A program made the translations under genes and the position numbers. 64,000 nucleotides of DNA from Saccharomycopsis fibuligera x Saccharomycopsis cf. fibuligera. Lineage: Eukaryota > Ascomycota > Saccharomycetes > Ascoideales > Saccharomycopsidaceae. The notes under the pieces are model-generated. The model had not been told where the DNA came from. It worked only from the letters and a program-made list of their open reading frames with translations, and did not search any database. The stretch spans positions 124,001 through 188,000 of the forward strand of contig CP012816.1 in assembly GCA_001936135.1 (NCBI GenBank), read 5' to 3'. Shown in pieces: positions 49,519 to 60,500 of this stretch (positions are counted from its first letter, which is position 1; each line of letters starts with the position of its first letter).

Positions 49519-52500
49519 ATGGATCAGTCTGCGAGCTCTACTCCAGATACCAAGTCTGTCTCTCTGCCTCGTGAGGAGAGCAAAAGTTATCGGCCCAGCG
49601 GTGATATTAATCACACTATGAGTTTTGACCCTGCTGGTGGCGACGCTGATGAGAATGAGATTGAAACCCTTTCGCGAATTGCTAGCAAAACTGATGAAAG
49701 AAACCCAAATAATGTCTTGAAGCGCTTAGAAACACTTAGCCGTAAGCTATCAAGTGTCACTACCAGAGATACCTTCACTATTGATCCTACCGATTTTGAT
49801 TTATCCGCGTTATTGCAAAGTTTTATTAAGAACGCAGACAAGCGAGATGTCAAGTTGCGTTCCACTGGTGTTCTTTTTAAAAACGTAACCACTGTGGGCG
49901 TTGACCAGTCCGCTACTTTGGCCAGCACCGTTGGCTCTAAACTCAATATACCGGGAAATATCATGGAAGCTATTCATAACCGCGGCATTAGGCCTACAAG
50001 AAATGTCATCCGGAACATTAATGGTGTGGTCAAAGCAGGAGAAATGTGTCTTGTTATCGGCAGGCCAGGAGCAGGGTGTTCCACCTTGTTGAAGACCATT
50101 GCGGGGGAAGGTATGGACCAGTATGTTGGCACTGAGGGAGCCATTTCGTTTGATGGTATCCCTCAAGAAGAAATGCTCAAGCACAACAAGAACGACGTGG
50201 TTTACAATCCCGAATTAGATGTGCATTTTCCCCACTTGACCGTTGAGCAAACGTTGAAGTTTGCTGTTGGTTGTAAGGTGCCAAAAGTTAGAGTCAATGC
50301 GGTAACAACAGAATCATCAATCAAGCAGTATGTCAAGTTTAAAACAGACATGTTGGCCACGATTTTTGGCTTGAGACACACATATAACACCAAAGTTGGT
50401 AACGATTTTGTCAGAGGTGTATCCGGTGGTGAAAGGAAAAGAGTTTCTATTGCCGAAGCCTTGGCTGCTGATGCTAAGGTTTACTGCTGGGATAACGCCA
50501 CTAGAGGGCTAGATGCCTCCACTGCTTTGGAATATGCCAGTGCCATAAGAGTGTTGACCAACTTGTTGAACTCCACCAACTTTGTGACCATCTACCAGGC
50601 TTCGGAGAACATTTATGAGAAGTTCGATAAGGTGACTGTGATGTACGAAGGAAGACAAGTCTACTTTGGCCCAACTACCGAGGCCAAAGCGTATTTCGAA
50701 AACATGGGTTTTGAGTGTCCTCAAAGACAAGCTACTCCAGAGTTTTTGACCGCTGTTACTGATTCAAAGGGAAGATACCCAAGAAAAGGTTACGAAGACA
50801 AAGTTCCAAGAACTGCTGCTGAGTTTGAAGCTTACTGGTTGAGATCTCCAGAATACTTGAAATTGCAAGATGAGATTGTTAAATACGAACAAGATGTTAA
50901 TGGTGCAGCGACTAAAGAGTTATTTGCTAGCGCTTCCGAGAACGAAAAGAATAAAGCGCAGTCACCATATACCATCAGCTACTGGAAACAGCTTAAATTA
51001 AATTTTATTAGAAGTTATCAGATTGTTATCGGCGATTATGCTTACATGTTGACACAAATCACTGCTGATGTCATTCAATCCTTGATTACTGGATCATTGT
51101 TCTATAATACACCACGGTCCACTGCTGGCGCGTTCTCTAGAGGTGGTGTTTTATTCTTTTCTGTATTGTATTACTCTTTGGCAGGGGCTGCTTCTATTAG
51201 TACTTCTTTTGGCAAGCGACCAATTTTGTTGAAACAAAAGGGGTATTCTTTTTATCACCCCTCTACGGAATTTTTCTCGTCTTTTATCGTTGATGCGCTT
51301 TTCAAAGTCATTGGTATAACTTGTTTTGTCATAATTTTGTTCTTCTTGGCAAACTTGAAGCGTACTGCTGGGCATTTTTTTGTGGTTTTCCTATTCACCA
51401 TTTTGACCTCAGTAACCATGACGGGCCTTTTCCAACTTATTGCCATTTTAAATAGCTCGGCAGCTGCCGCTAATGCCATTGGCGGGCTTTTAATTCTTGC
51501 TATGATTGCTTATAGTTGTTTCATGATTCAGTTGAAAGAAATGCATCCATGGTTCAAATGGATCAATTATATTAATCCAGTGAGATATGGATTTGAGTCA
51601 ATGATGGTGGATGAGTTTCATAAAGTTGATATGCCATGTTCTAATTTGATCCCATCAGGACCAGGATACGAGAATACAGATCCAAGCAATCAAGTTTGTG
51701 CTTTCAGTGGTTCACTACCATCAGAAACAACAGTAAAAGGTGATAATTACTTGAAGGTAGCTTTTTCTTATACATTCAGTCATTTGTGGAGAAATTTTGG
51801 TATCATAGTTGGGTTTTTGGTTTTCTTTATGTTTCTTGCAGGACTCTCTTCTGAGTTTTTGAAAACTGATAAAGCAGGCTATGATGTATTGATCTTCAAA
51901 AACAATAAAAAGACAAGAAAAATTGTTGAAGAACGCCGAAGAGCTTCTCTTGGAGGGGAAATTGATTTAGAAAAGCTGCTGGTCATATCTGAAGGTGATG
52001 TTTCAAGTTCCTCAGTTGACGCTGGTGGTGATCCTGCTGCAGTTATTGCAGCAAACACAGGCGAAATCCAAGACGATACTAGACGTAAAGTATTTGAAGG
52101 TTTAGGAAGCAGCGATAATTTCATGTGGCAGCACGTTAATTATGATGTGACTTTGAAGGATGGTTCAGTGAGAAGGTTGCTTAATGATGTCCAAGGTTAT
52201 GTCAAGCCAGGCACTTTGACTGCTCTTATGGGCGAGTCTGGCGCTGGTAAAACTACTTTGTTGAACACGTTGTCTCAAAGAATTGACACTGGTGTCATTA
52301 CCGGTGACATGTTGGTTAATGGACGCCCAATTAATGCTTCATTCAAGAGAAAAACTGGTTATGTGCAACAACAAGATGTTCATATAGCTGAACTAACCGT
52401 GAGAGAGTCATTGCGTTTTGCTGCTAGATTGAGAAGATCTACAAGTATTCCAGATGAAGAAAAATGCGATTACGTTGAACAGATCATTGGTATTTTGGAC

Positions 52501-54090
52501 ATGAATTCTTATGCAGATGCTATTGTCGGTGAGCCAGGTTTTGGTCTCAATGTTGAGCAAAGAAAGAAGTTATCTATTGGAGTTGAGTTGGTTGCTAAAC
52601 CATCATTGTTGTTGTTTTTGGACGAGCCTACTTCTGGCTTGGACTCTCAATCGTCGTGGGCTATTGTGAAGTTGTTGAGAGACTTGGCTAGTGCTGGACA
52701 GGCTATCTTGTGTACCATTCACCAACCTTCCGCTGTGTTGTTTGAAGAGTTTGACAGATTGTTGTTGTTGAAAAAGGGAGGATTTACCGTTTACTTTGGT
52801 GACATTGGTGACCATTCTAGAACTTTGTTGAACTATTTTGAAAAGTCAGGAGCTAGAAAATGTCAAGACTATGAGAATCCTGCAGAATACATCTTGGAAG
52901 CTATCGGTGCTGGTGCTACTGCATCAGTCAAGGAAGACTGGGGTGAAATTTGGAAGCAGTCTGAAGAATGCCAGCAAACTACTCAAGAAATTGAGAAAAT
53001 GATTTATGATAGCAGAAGTCATGATGGGGAAGAAGACGATCCAGATCTTCGCAAAACTTTCATCACTCCGTACTGGTATCAAATGAAACTTGTTACTGCT
53101 AGAACTGCTACGCAATTTTACAGAGATCCAACATATATCATGGCAAAAATGATGTTGATGATAAGTTCTGGTTTATTCATTGGTTTTACATTTTGGAATA
53201 CAGGTCATAGTATTATTGGCATGCAAAATGCAATGTTTGCCATCTTTTTAACCTTAACAGTGCTTGCTCCATTAACGAACCAGATTCAAGATCGAGCTAT
53301 TCAGTCCAGAGAATTGTTTGAAATACGTGAATCCAAATCAAATACTTATCATTGGTCTACTATGTTGCTTGCTCAAGTCATCAATGAATTACCATATCAA
53401 TTAGTCTTTGGTACGTTTTTGTTTGTTGCATTTTATTTCCCCGTACATCGAAATTACGAATCTTATTATGTGGGCACATACTATTTGTTTTATGTGATTA
53501 TGTTTCTACTTTACGCAAGCACTTTTGGACTTTGGATTATTTACATGGCCCCTGATTTGCCATCAGCAGCAGTAATGGTATCAATGTGTTTATCTTTTAA
53601 TTTCTTATTTTGTGGGGTCGTTCAACCACCAGGATTGATGCCCGGGTTCTGGACATTTATGTGGAAAGTTTCCCCCTTGACTTATTTTGTTCAATCTTTT
53701 ATGTCATTATCACTTCACAAATTGCCGGTGATTTGCAAAAAATCAGAATTGGCAATTTTCCAGCCACCACTGGGCAACACCTGTCAGCAGTTTTTGTCTG
53801 GTTTTATTAACAATAGAGGTGGATATTTGGTTAATCCTAATGCTATCACTGATTGCCAATATTGCGCATATTCTTCTGGTGATGCTTATATGCTGTCCGT
53901 TAGTGTTAAATATAGCACTTTGTGGAGAAATTTTGGGTTTATGTGGGTCTATGTGGGATTTAATATTGGGGCAATGGTAGCTTGTTATTATATTTTTAGA
54001 GTTAGAAAGGGTAGTTTGTTGAGTGCTTTCAAAAGTTTCAAACCAAACCAGAAAAAAAAGGAAGTTGCGGAAGATGTTAGAGAGGTGTGA
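49519..54090 (+). CDS. PDR-family ABC transporter, CDR1-like, copy 1
   Basis: 1523 residues with the reverse full-size layout (NBD-TMD)2 of fungal PDR exporters at the plasma membrane, which extrude azoles and other amphipathic drugs or flip phospholipids. NBD1: Walker A GRPGAGCSTLLKT (Cys replacing Lys, usual for this family), signature VSGGERKRVSIAEA, Walker B region YCWDNATRGLDAS. TMD1 occupies about 500-780. NBD2: Walker A GESGAGKTTLLNT (about 905), degenerate signature LNVEQRKKLSIGVE, Walker B LLFLDEPTSGLDSQ. TMD2 spans about 1190-1500, with a Cys-rich extracellular loop (CKKSELAIF, GNTCQQFL). Both NBDs are nearly identical in DNA sequence to those of the tandem copy 3.4 kb downstream, while the TMDs differ. 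Only about three CTG codons were seen. Confidence 0.96.
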   Translation: MDQSASSTPDTKSVSLPREESKSYRPSGDINHTMSFDPAGGDADENEIETLSRIASKTDERNPNNVLKRLETLSRKLSSVTTRDTFTIDPTDFDLSALLQSFIKNADKRDVKLRSTGVLFKNVTTVGVDQSATLASTVGSKLNIPGNIMEAIHNRGIRPTRNVIRNINGVVKAGEMCLVIGRPGAGCSTLLKTIAGEGMDQYVGTEGAISFDGIPQEEMLKHNKNDVVYNPELDVHFPHLTVEQTLKFAVGCKVPKVRVNAVTTESSIKQYVKFKTDMLATIFGLRHTYNTKVGNDFVRGVSGGERKRVSIAEALAADAKVYCWDNATRGLDASTALEYASAIRVLTNLLNSTNFVTIYQASENIYEKFDKVTVMYEGRQVYFGPTTEAKAYFENMGFECPQRQATPEFLTAVTDSKGRYPRKGYEDKVPRTAAEFEAYWLRSPEYLKLQDEIVKYEQDVNGAATKELFASASENEKNKAQSPYTISYWKQLKLNFIRSYQIVIGDYAYMLTQITADVIQSLITGSLFYNTPRSTAGAFSRGGVLFFSVLYYSLAGAASISTSFGKRPILLKQKGYSFYHPSTEFFSSFIVDALFKVIGITCFVIILFFLANLKRTAGHFFVVFLFTILTSVTMTGLFQLIAILNSSAAAANAIGGLLILAMIAYSCFMIQLKEMHPWFKWINYINPVRYGFESMMVDEFHKVDMPCSNLIPSGPGYENTDPSNQVCAFSGSLPSETTVKGDNYLKVAFSYTFSHLWRNFGIIVGFLVFFMFLAGLSSEFLKTDKAGYDVLIFKNNKKTRKIVEERRRASLGGEIDLEKLLVISEGDVSSSSVDAGGDPAAVIAANTGEIQDDTRRKVFEGLGSSDNFMWQHVNYDVTLKDGSVRRLLNDVQGYVKPGTLTALMGESGAGKTTLLNTLSQRIDTGVITGDMLVNGRPINASFKRKTGYVQQQDVHIAELTVRESLRFAARLRRSTSIPDEEKCDYVEQIIGILDMNSYADAIVGEPGFGLNVEQRKKLSIGVELVAKPSLLLFLDEPTSGLDSQSSWAIVKLLRDLASAGQAILCTIHQPSAVLFEEFDRLLLLKKGGFTVYFGDIGDHSRTLLNYFEKSGARKCQDYENPAEYILEAIGAGATASVKEDWGEIWKQSEECQQTTQEIEKMIYDSRSHDGEEDDPDLRKTFITPYWYQMKLVTARTATQFYRDPTYIMAKMMLMISSGLFIGFTFWNTGHSIIGMQNAMFAIFLTLTVLAPLTNQIQDRAIQSRELFEIRESKSNTYHWSTMLLAQVINELPYQLVFGTFLFVAFYFPVHRNYESYYVGTYYLFYVIMFLLYASTFGLWIIYMAPDLPSAAVMVSMCLSFNFLFCGVVQPPGLMPGFWTFMWKVSPLTYFVQSFMSLSLHKLPVICKKSELAIFQPPLGNTCQQFLSGFINNRGGYLVNPNAITDCQYCAYSSGDAYMLSVSVKYSTLWRNFGFMWVYVGFNIGAMVACYYIFRVRKGSLLSAFKSFKPNQKKKEVAEDVREV
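50041..50270. repeat. Near-identical NBD1 tract A (paired with 58053-58282)
   Basis: 230-bp stretch encoding NBD1 Walker A and downstream sequence. About three mismatches to the paired tract were found by eye. Flanking coding sequence falls to ordinary paralogue divergence. Confidence 0.9.
50347..50828. repeat. Near-identical NBD1 tract B (paired with 58359-58840)
   Basis: 482-bp tract covering the signature motif, Walker B and the end of NBD1. It differs from the paired tract at only a handful of bases (for example GTC/ATT before AGAGGT, and ACT/ATT in GPxTEAKAYF). Confidence 0.9.
52123..52993. repeat. Near-identical NBD2 tract C (paired with 60090-60960)
   Basis: 871-bp tract covering all of NBD2. 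Only two mismatches were found by eye (a Gly/Asp change in IIGILDM/IIDILDM, and one silent base before LLLFLDEP). Both ends are abrupt. Confidence 0.93.
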
Positions 54091-54430
54091 AAGATGACAG
54101 AAGGCATTTAGGTTTGAGCTGCCAATGCCACTACTATCGGAAGTCTTATATATTATATTGTATGGTTTTTATCTTTTTTTTTCTTTATATATATCTGCTT
54201 TAGGTTGCTAGATTGTAACTCAATTAATAGCTATTAATCAAGTAGGTATACAAAACCTAATTTGATTTTACTTAGTTTCCTAATAAGTAATTTAGTTCTT
54301 CTTTATATTAGCTTTGTACATTTAGTAAATTAGTCCAAAACCGGTTTCACAAATAACTCATAGTTGATGGAAAATGATGCGGTATGCGTACAGCACAGAT
54401 ATACAGACAAATTGATATTAAACTTTTTGA

Positions 54431-55030
54431 ATGCATTCCAGAATTATTATTATTACCATGCATGAAAGTCCTTGGAAAAACTCAGTACAAGCAAACCCAC
54501 CATTTTTTGTTTTGCTCTTCAGGAGTTCTCCAAAGAACGCTCTAGACATTAATGCTTTGAATTTGCTTTGTGGCAACCTTACCCATTGGTCCATTAGCTG
54601 CAAGCCTGTCAACGTTCAAATTCAAAATACAACTGCTAAATTGAAACAATTTATTTTCGAATCCTGTAAACAACAATTTGAGATAAAACACCAAGAGATA
54701 AAACACCAAGAGATTGTCATGTAAGGCGGGTCTTAATGGCACGAAGTCACTATGTTCCATGTCGATGTGGAACCATATGGAGCTGTTTTTAGATGCAGCC
54801 TCAGCAAGTACAAAAGGTTCATCGTTTATTTTGAAGATATTGAGACGCTGCGACTGGCTAAGATGCTGAATTTTTCCAAATTGGAAAAACTTGAAAATTT
54901 TACTAATAGGCCAGAGCCCATTTTCAGAAGTTTGCAAAACTTGGCCTGTTTGAACTTGTTCAACACAAAAATTAGCGACGTTTTTTTATTGACGAAATTA
55001 CCAAACTTGAAGCACCCTATTTGCTGGTAG
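54431..55030 (+). pseudogene. Possible relic of a leucine-rich-repeat protein gene
   Basis: Two open stretches in the same frame (54431-54724 and 54752-55030) are separated by two stops within 28 bases. The second reads FEDIETLRLAKMLNFSKLEK then SLQNLACLNLFNTKISDVFL and LTKLPNLK, with the spacing of leucine-rich repeats. A direct duplication of 15 bases (AGATAAAACACCAAG, 54681-54710) sits at the end of the first stretch. Weak evidence; chance cannot be excluded. Confidence 0.3.
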
Positions 55031-56305
55031 GGGAAGTACCTTATATAGTATATAGCATAAATTCTAGTAGTTGCAGCGCAGATCGGAACGGTAGTTGGCA
55101 ACTGTCTAAACGAACAATAGTGATTCTGCAAGTAATCCTACGTGTGTGGCAGTTCATGATAGGATCAAACGACCAACGATTGTTGACGTTAAGCTCTGCA
55201 ATTGACTTTACGTGGCAGATGGACAAAAGGAGCAAAAATGAAAAACATGAAAAATCGAAACAACAACAATAACAATAACAAACACACATTTGCCTGCACA
55301 AAACGGAAAAATTGGACGGATGAGGCGGTGAAAACGGAAAAAACAATGCGGGAGACTGAAAAAGGGGATAAGAAACGGCAAAACGGCAAGAACAGTCAGG
55401 GAGATTCAGCTGAATCCAGTCGCCGCGAGTTTGGGAGCTTTGAACTCTCAAGTAAGTATACACCGCTTCTGCATCTTCTTCTCGCCAACACTGAAATATT
55501 GATGGCAGAGACAGTGCCTGCTGTCGACATGGTGCACCTCTGTTTGCAGGTCGCTCTGCGTACAGGGTAGAAATACTGTCCGCCGGATGGGGGAAAAAGC
55601 TCTCCGGAACCGAAAAGCACGTTTCCTTTTGAGCCTATGTGCTTGCAATTAGTGGTTCTGTACAACATACAATGGAAATCCAGACACGAAAGTCCAAACC
55701 AAGGCGTGGCAAAAAACAGCCGTGTAGTAGCCGTTATCTGCCTTGGCAATTGTGCTTAACGTTTAAACTCGTATTGATTGCTGCTTGGACGGCTGATAGT
55801 CCTGCAAAGTAATGACCATTTTTTGTGTGGTGCTTGAGTAGAAATCGCAATTGCGAATCTTGTTGTGTCCAAGTGCTAAAAATACTCAATTGCTTGCGAG
55901 TGTGCCTGGAATAACAATATCGAAACAATATACGGGAAAATGTCCCAAAAAGACTTTTTTTTCCTCCCTCATGTTCAGAACAATATCAGTACCACGTCAA
56001 AACACATAAAGACAATATTTTGAGTTGCCGTGCAACAGCTGCGGTGGTATCACCAAGTGAAGGTAAGACCGCATTTTAGCACCAGTTTTACAAATAGTCG
56101 CCATCAATCGTCAAATTGAGGCCTAGATTCGACCGGGAGCTGCTTCGGATGACGTTGTTTGGAAGGCGTGTGTTTGTTTGCCTGTAGCTGGTGCTCGGAT
56201 AAGGGTATGGATGGCTCTGAACAATCTGATTAATCTTGAGCAGTAGCACACTTCAAAGCATCGCGGTTTATATTAGTAAGTGCGTCGGCCCCGCTTAAAT
56301 CCGAT

Positions 56306-56350
56306 GTGGCGGCCGCTGGCGGCCGCTGGCGGCGGCTGGAGGCGGCTGGC
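56306..56350. repeat. GC-rich 10-bp minisatellite
   Basis: GTGGCGGCCGCTGGCGGCCG followed by degenerate units GGCGGCGGCT and GGAGGCGGCT: about four copies of a 10-bp GGCGGCCGCT unit, including two GCGGCCGC (NotI) sites. Confidence 0.85.
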
Positions 56351-56895
56351 AGCGATTCTGGCTCTCGTTTCCGCGGGGACCGCGGTGTGGCATGGCACAT
56401 ACGACTGCAGCCCCGGAGGACCATTACAAGGCGGATTTGTGTTTCACTCAACCAACAAAACACATTAATTACAGCAGCGGAGTTATGGCGTGTGCTACGG
56501 GGATGCGTAAGATACGCTTCAACGGCCAAGCAGAAGTATCTGGTGCTGGAGACTTGACGGGTGTGTAGACCGAGATATCTAAGACAGAAGCCAGGAAGCC
56601 GAAAGGCCAGTTGTGTCAACGGTAATACCCATTACCAATTGCGAACAAATGTAGCAACGCAAGTATCAACGCAAACATCGGAGATCGGGATGCTCTGGAG
56701 AGGGAAATCGCAGCACAGTAGCGAGGGAAAGTTCCACTGTACGAGTGTGCTCTTGCACACACAGTGACCTCCACTGCTAGGCACTGGTAATAGCCATCAT
56801 TGCCACTCGTCAACGCCTGAGCTTCCAGAACCCTTTGACTCAAGTGTTTGCCAGCGACCATTGCAGCTCGCACGTCCACATGATCGCCGCTAACG

Positions 56896-57010
56896 CGGAG
56901 ATAAACATACACTCTTCGGACACACAAATCCAATCCGCCAGCCATATGTGTTACAGCATCTTTCGCGGAGATTCCCGACTTTCAAAATGCTGCAAATAAC
57001 TTTATCTCCG
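56896..57010. promoter_or_regulatory. Repeated CGGAGATAAA-like elements upstream of the second transporter
   Basis: CGGAGATAAA at 56896-56905, CGGAGATT at 56966-56973 and the inverted TTTATCTCCG at 57001-57010, all 520-640 bases upstream of the ATG. CGG-containing elements are the usual targets of zinc-cluster regulators such as Tac1 (CDR1 drug response element) or Pdr1. Assignment is inferred. Confidence 0.45.
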
Positions 57011-57209
57011 CCGACAGTTCTTTCGGACCCGCTTCAACTGGAAGGCTTAGGCTGCGTCGGACATAAGCGCTGTTAAGCGCTGGTTGCGCTCCTACCCTGC
57101 TTGGTACGCTTTTTGCCATTTTTTTTTGCGGACAGTTTTTGTCCCGTTCGGGGAGGGCGGGCCACGCACAACGTTACATGATGCAACATAATGCATGTAT
57201 GCCTGCAGC

Positions 57210-57211
<2 letters not shown>

Positions 57212-57238
<27 letters not shown>
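57212..57238. repeat. Poly(A) homopolymer, 27 nt
   Basis: 27 uninterrupted A followed by GAAAAAGAAAAACC, about 300 bases upstream of the copy 2 ATG. Confidence 0.95.
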
Positions 57239-57241
<3 letters not shown>

Positions 57242-57533
57242 AAAGAAAAACCAAATAAAAATGCGTGCGAGCAGTTAGTGTGTGAAAATATATATTATCC
57301 TGCGATGGGCCACCTGCCAAATTTCTTTACTCTATTTTGGCTTTCTGTTTGGCTTTCTGGATTGCCGTTTCTTTTTATAATTGCTGATTTGCTCTCTCTT
57401 TTTCGTCTAAAGGGCTGCTGTTGGCTTGAATAACCACAACCACATATTTTCGAAAGTGATCAGATTTTGCAGCAGTATCGGAACAGGGAACCGCTAGATT
57501 AGCTATTATCTATCTGCCCTTCTGCAAAGGAAT

Positions 57534-60500
57534 ATGACTGAGAGCTTGAAAAACTCTAGAAGCTCCGAGTCTAACTCGGACGTTCGCTCTTTCAACAGAG
57601 AAACCATTCTAAATACCCAGCAGAACGATCGTGCTGCCGATGGCAAAAACGCAGACGACAACGATGATGCCTATTCTACCATTTCAAGGATTGCCACCAA
57701 TACCGATAGAAACGATCCAAACAACGTTTTGGAAAGATTGGGGACCTTGAGTAAAAAACTTTCTAATGTCACCACCAGAGACACATATACCATCGATCCG
57801 ACTGATTTTGATCTTGCGGCATTGCTCAAAAGTTTTTTGAAAAATGCTAATCGTAAAGATATCAAGTTGAGATCCACCGGGGTGCTCATCAAAAACGTCG
57901 CCACCATCGGTATTGACCAATCTGCCACGTTTGCTCCAACCTTTGGTGATGCCGTCAACATCCCAGGGAAAATCGTCGAGGGCATCAAAAATAGAGGCGC
58001 AAAACCGCAAAGAAGAATCTTGAATAACATCAATGGTGTCGTCAAGTCTGGCGAAATGTGTCTTGTTATCGGCAGGCCAGGAGCAGGGTGTTCCACCTTG
58101 TTGAAGACCATTGCGGGGGAAGGTATGGACCAGTATGTTGGCACCGAGGGAGCCATTTCGTTTGATGGTATCCCTCAGCAAGAAATGCTCAAGCACAACA
58201 AGAACGACGTGGTTTACAATCCCGAATTAGATGTGCATTTTCCCCACTTGACCGTTGAGCAAACGTTGAAGTTTGCTGTTGGCTGCAAAGTCCCTAAGGT
58301 TAGAGTCAATGCCGTTGATACTGATTCTTCGGTAAGCCAGTTCGTTCAATTCAAGACTGACATGTTGGCCACGATTTTTGGCTTGAGACACACATATAAC
58401 ACCAAAGTTGGTAACGATTTTATTAGAGGTGTATCCGGTGGTGAAAGAAAAAGAGTTTCTATTGCCGAAGCCTTGGCTGCTGATGCTAAGGTTTACTGCT
58501 GGGATAACGCCACTAGAGGGCTAGATGCCTCCACTGCTTTGGAATACGCCAGTGCCATAAGAGTGTTGACCAACTTGTTGAACTCCACCAACTTTGTGAC
58601 CATCTACCAGGCTTCGGAGAACATTTATGAGAAGTTCGATAAGGTGACTGTGATGTACGAAGGAAGACAAGTCTACTTTGGCCCAATTACCGAGGCCAAA
58701 GCGTATTTCGAAAACATGGGTTTTGAGTGTCCTCAAAGACAAGCTACTCCAGAGTTTTTGACCGCTGTTACTGATTCAAAGGGAAGATACCCAAGAAAAG
58801 GTTACGAAGACAAAGTTCCAAGAACTGCTGCTGAGTTTGAGAAATACTGGCAAAACTCTCCAGAATACGAAAAATTACAACAGGAAATTGCTGAATATGA
58901 ACAAGATGTCGATGGATCCCAAACTAAAGAGCGTTTCGTTAACTCTTCCAAATCCGAAAAATATAAAGCAGAATCCAAATACACCATCAGCTACTTGGGC
59001 CAATTGAAACTCAACATTATTAGAAGTTATCAAATTGTTGTGGGTGATTATGCATACATGGTCACGCAAGTGGTGGCTGATATCGTTCAAGCTTTGATTA
59101 TTGGATCTTTGTATTACAACACCCCTAATTCCACCGCTGGTGCTTTCTCCAGAGGTGGTATTCTTTTCTTTTCGGTGTTGTATTATGCATTATCTGGTCT
59201 TGCTTCCGTGTCTAATTCTTTTTCTAAAAGACCAATTCTTTTGAAACAAAAAGGTTACTCATTTTACCATCCATCCACTGAATTTCTTTCCTCCTACATT
59301 GTTGACGCTTTGTTCAAAATCTTTGGTATTACCTGTTTCGTGATTATTCTTTTCTTTTTGTCCAACTTGAAACGTACTGCTGGACATTTCTTCATTGTTT
59401 ATCTTTTTGTCATTTTGACTTCATTGACCATGAATGCATTTTTCCAAATGATTGCCTTACTCAGTCCTTCTCTTTCTGTGGCTAACTCCATCTCGGGTGT
59501 CATTATTTTGGCTTCTACCATGTACAGTTGTTTCATGATTCAATTACCATCAATGCATCCTTGGTTTAAGTGGATTAATTATTTGAATAGTGTTAGATAC
59601 AGTTTTGAGTCCATGATGGTCAGTGAATTTCATCACAGAAATATGCCTTGTGCTGCAGTTGTGCCTTCTGGTCCTGGTTATGAAGGTGTCAGTTCGGAAA
59701 ATCAAGTTTGTGCCTTTACTGGTTCCAAAACAGGTCAAACTTATGTCAATGGGGATGATTATTTGAAAGTGGCCTTCCGTTACAGTTTCAGCCACTTGTG
59801 GAGAAATTTCGGAATTATTATTGCATTTATGGTTTTCTTTGTTGGTGTGTCAATGATTGCTTCTGAGTTTCTCAAAACCGATAATGGCGGGTTTGATGTG
59901 TTGATTTTCAAAAAGAACGAAGAAACTCGACAAATCATGCATGAAAAGAAGAAACAGCAACAAGGAGGCGGTTTAGCCGATCCAGAAAAATTACCAGAGA
60001 GCAATGCTGGACTTGCCAATGAAATTGACTCTGATAAGGAAGAAACCCGTAAGAAAGTTTTTGAAGGTTTAGGAAGTAAAGACGTGTTTATGTGGCAGCA
60101 CGTTAATTATGATGTGACTTTGAAGGATGGTTCAGTGAGAAGGTTGCTTAATGATGTCCAAGGTTATGTCAAGCCAGGCACTTTGACTGCTCTTATGGGC
60201 GAGTCTGGCGCTGGTAAAACTACTTTGTTGAACACGTTGTCTCAAAGAATTGACACTGGTGTCATTACCGGTGACATGTTGGTTAATGGACGCCCAATTA
60301 ATGCTTCATTCAAGAGAAAAACTGGTTATGTGCAACAACAAGATGTTCATATAGCTGAACTAACCGTGAGAGAGTCATTGCGTTTTGCTGCTAGATTGAG
60401 AAGATCTACAAGTATTCCAGATGAAGAAAAATGCGATTACGTTGAACAGATCATTGATATTTTGGACATGAATTCTTATGCAGATGCTATTGTCGGTGAG

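Larger units (their letters stand above)
54091..57533. other. 3.4-kb spacer between the tandem transporters
   Basis: Contains the 3' flank of copy 1, a possible leucine-rich-repeat gene relic (54431-55030), mixed low-complexity DNA (55240-55290), a GC-rich segment (56270-57150) with a 10-bp minisatellite, and the promoter of copy 2. CGGAGATAAA-type elements occur at 56896-56905, 56966-56973 and, inverted, 57001-57010. ORFs at 55202-55570, 56105-56620 and 56616-56945 are not credible. A poly(A) run of 27 lies at 57212-57238. Confidence 0.55.

Noticed and set aside
55202-55570. 122-codon ORF between the transporters
   Set aside because: Starts in AAC-repeat DNA, Lys/Asn-rich, with no recognisable domain.
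56105-56150. Possible tRNA suggested by a GATTCGACC B-box-like sequence
   Set aside because: No matching acceptor or anticodon stem can be formed at the right distance.
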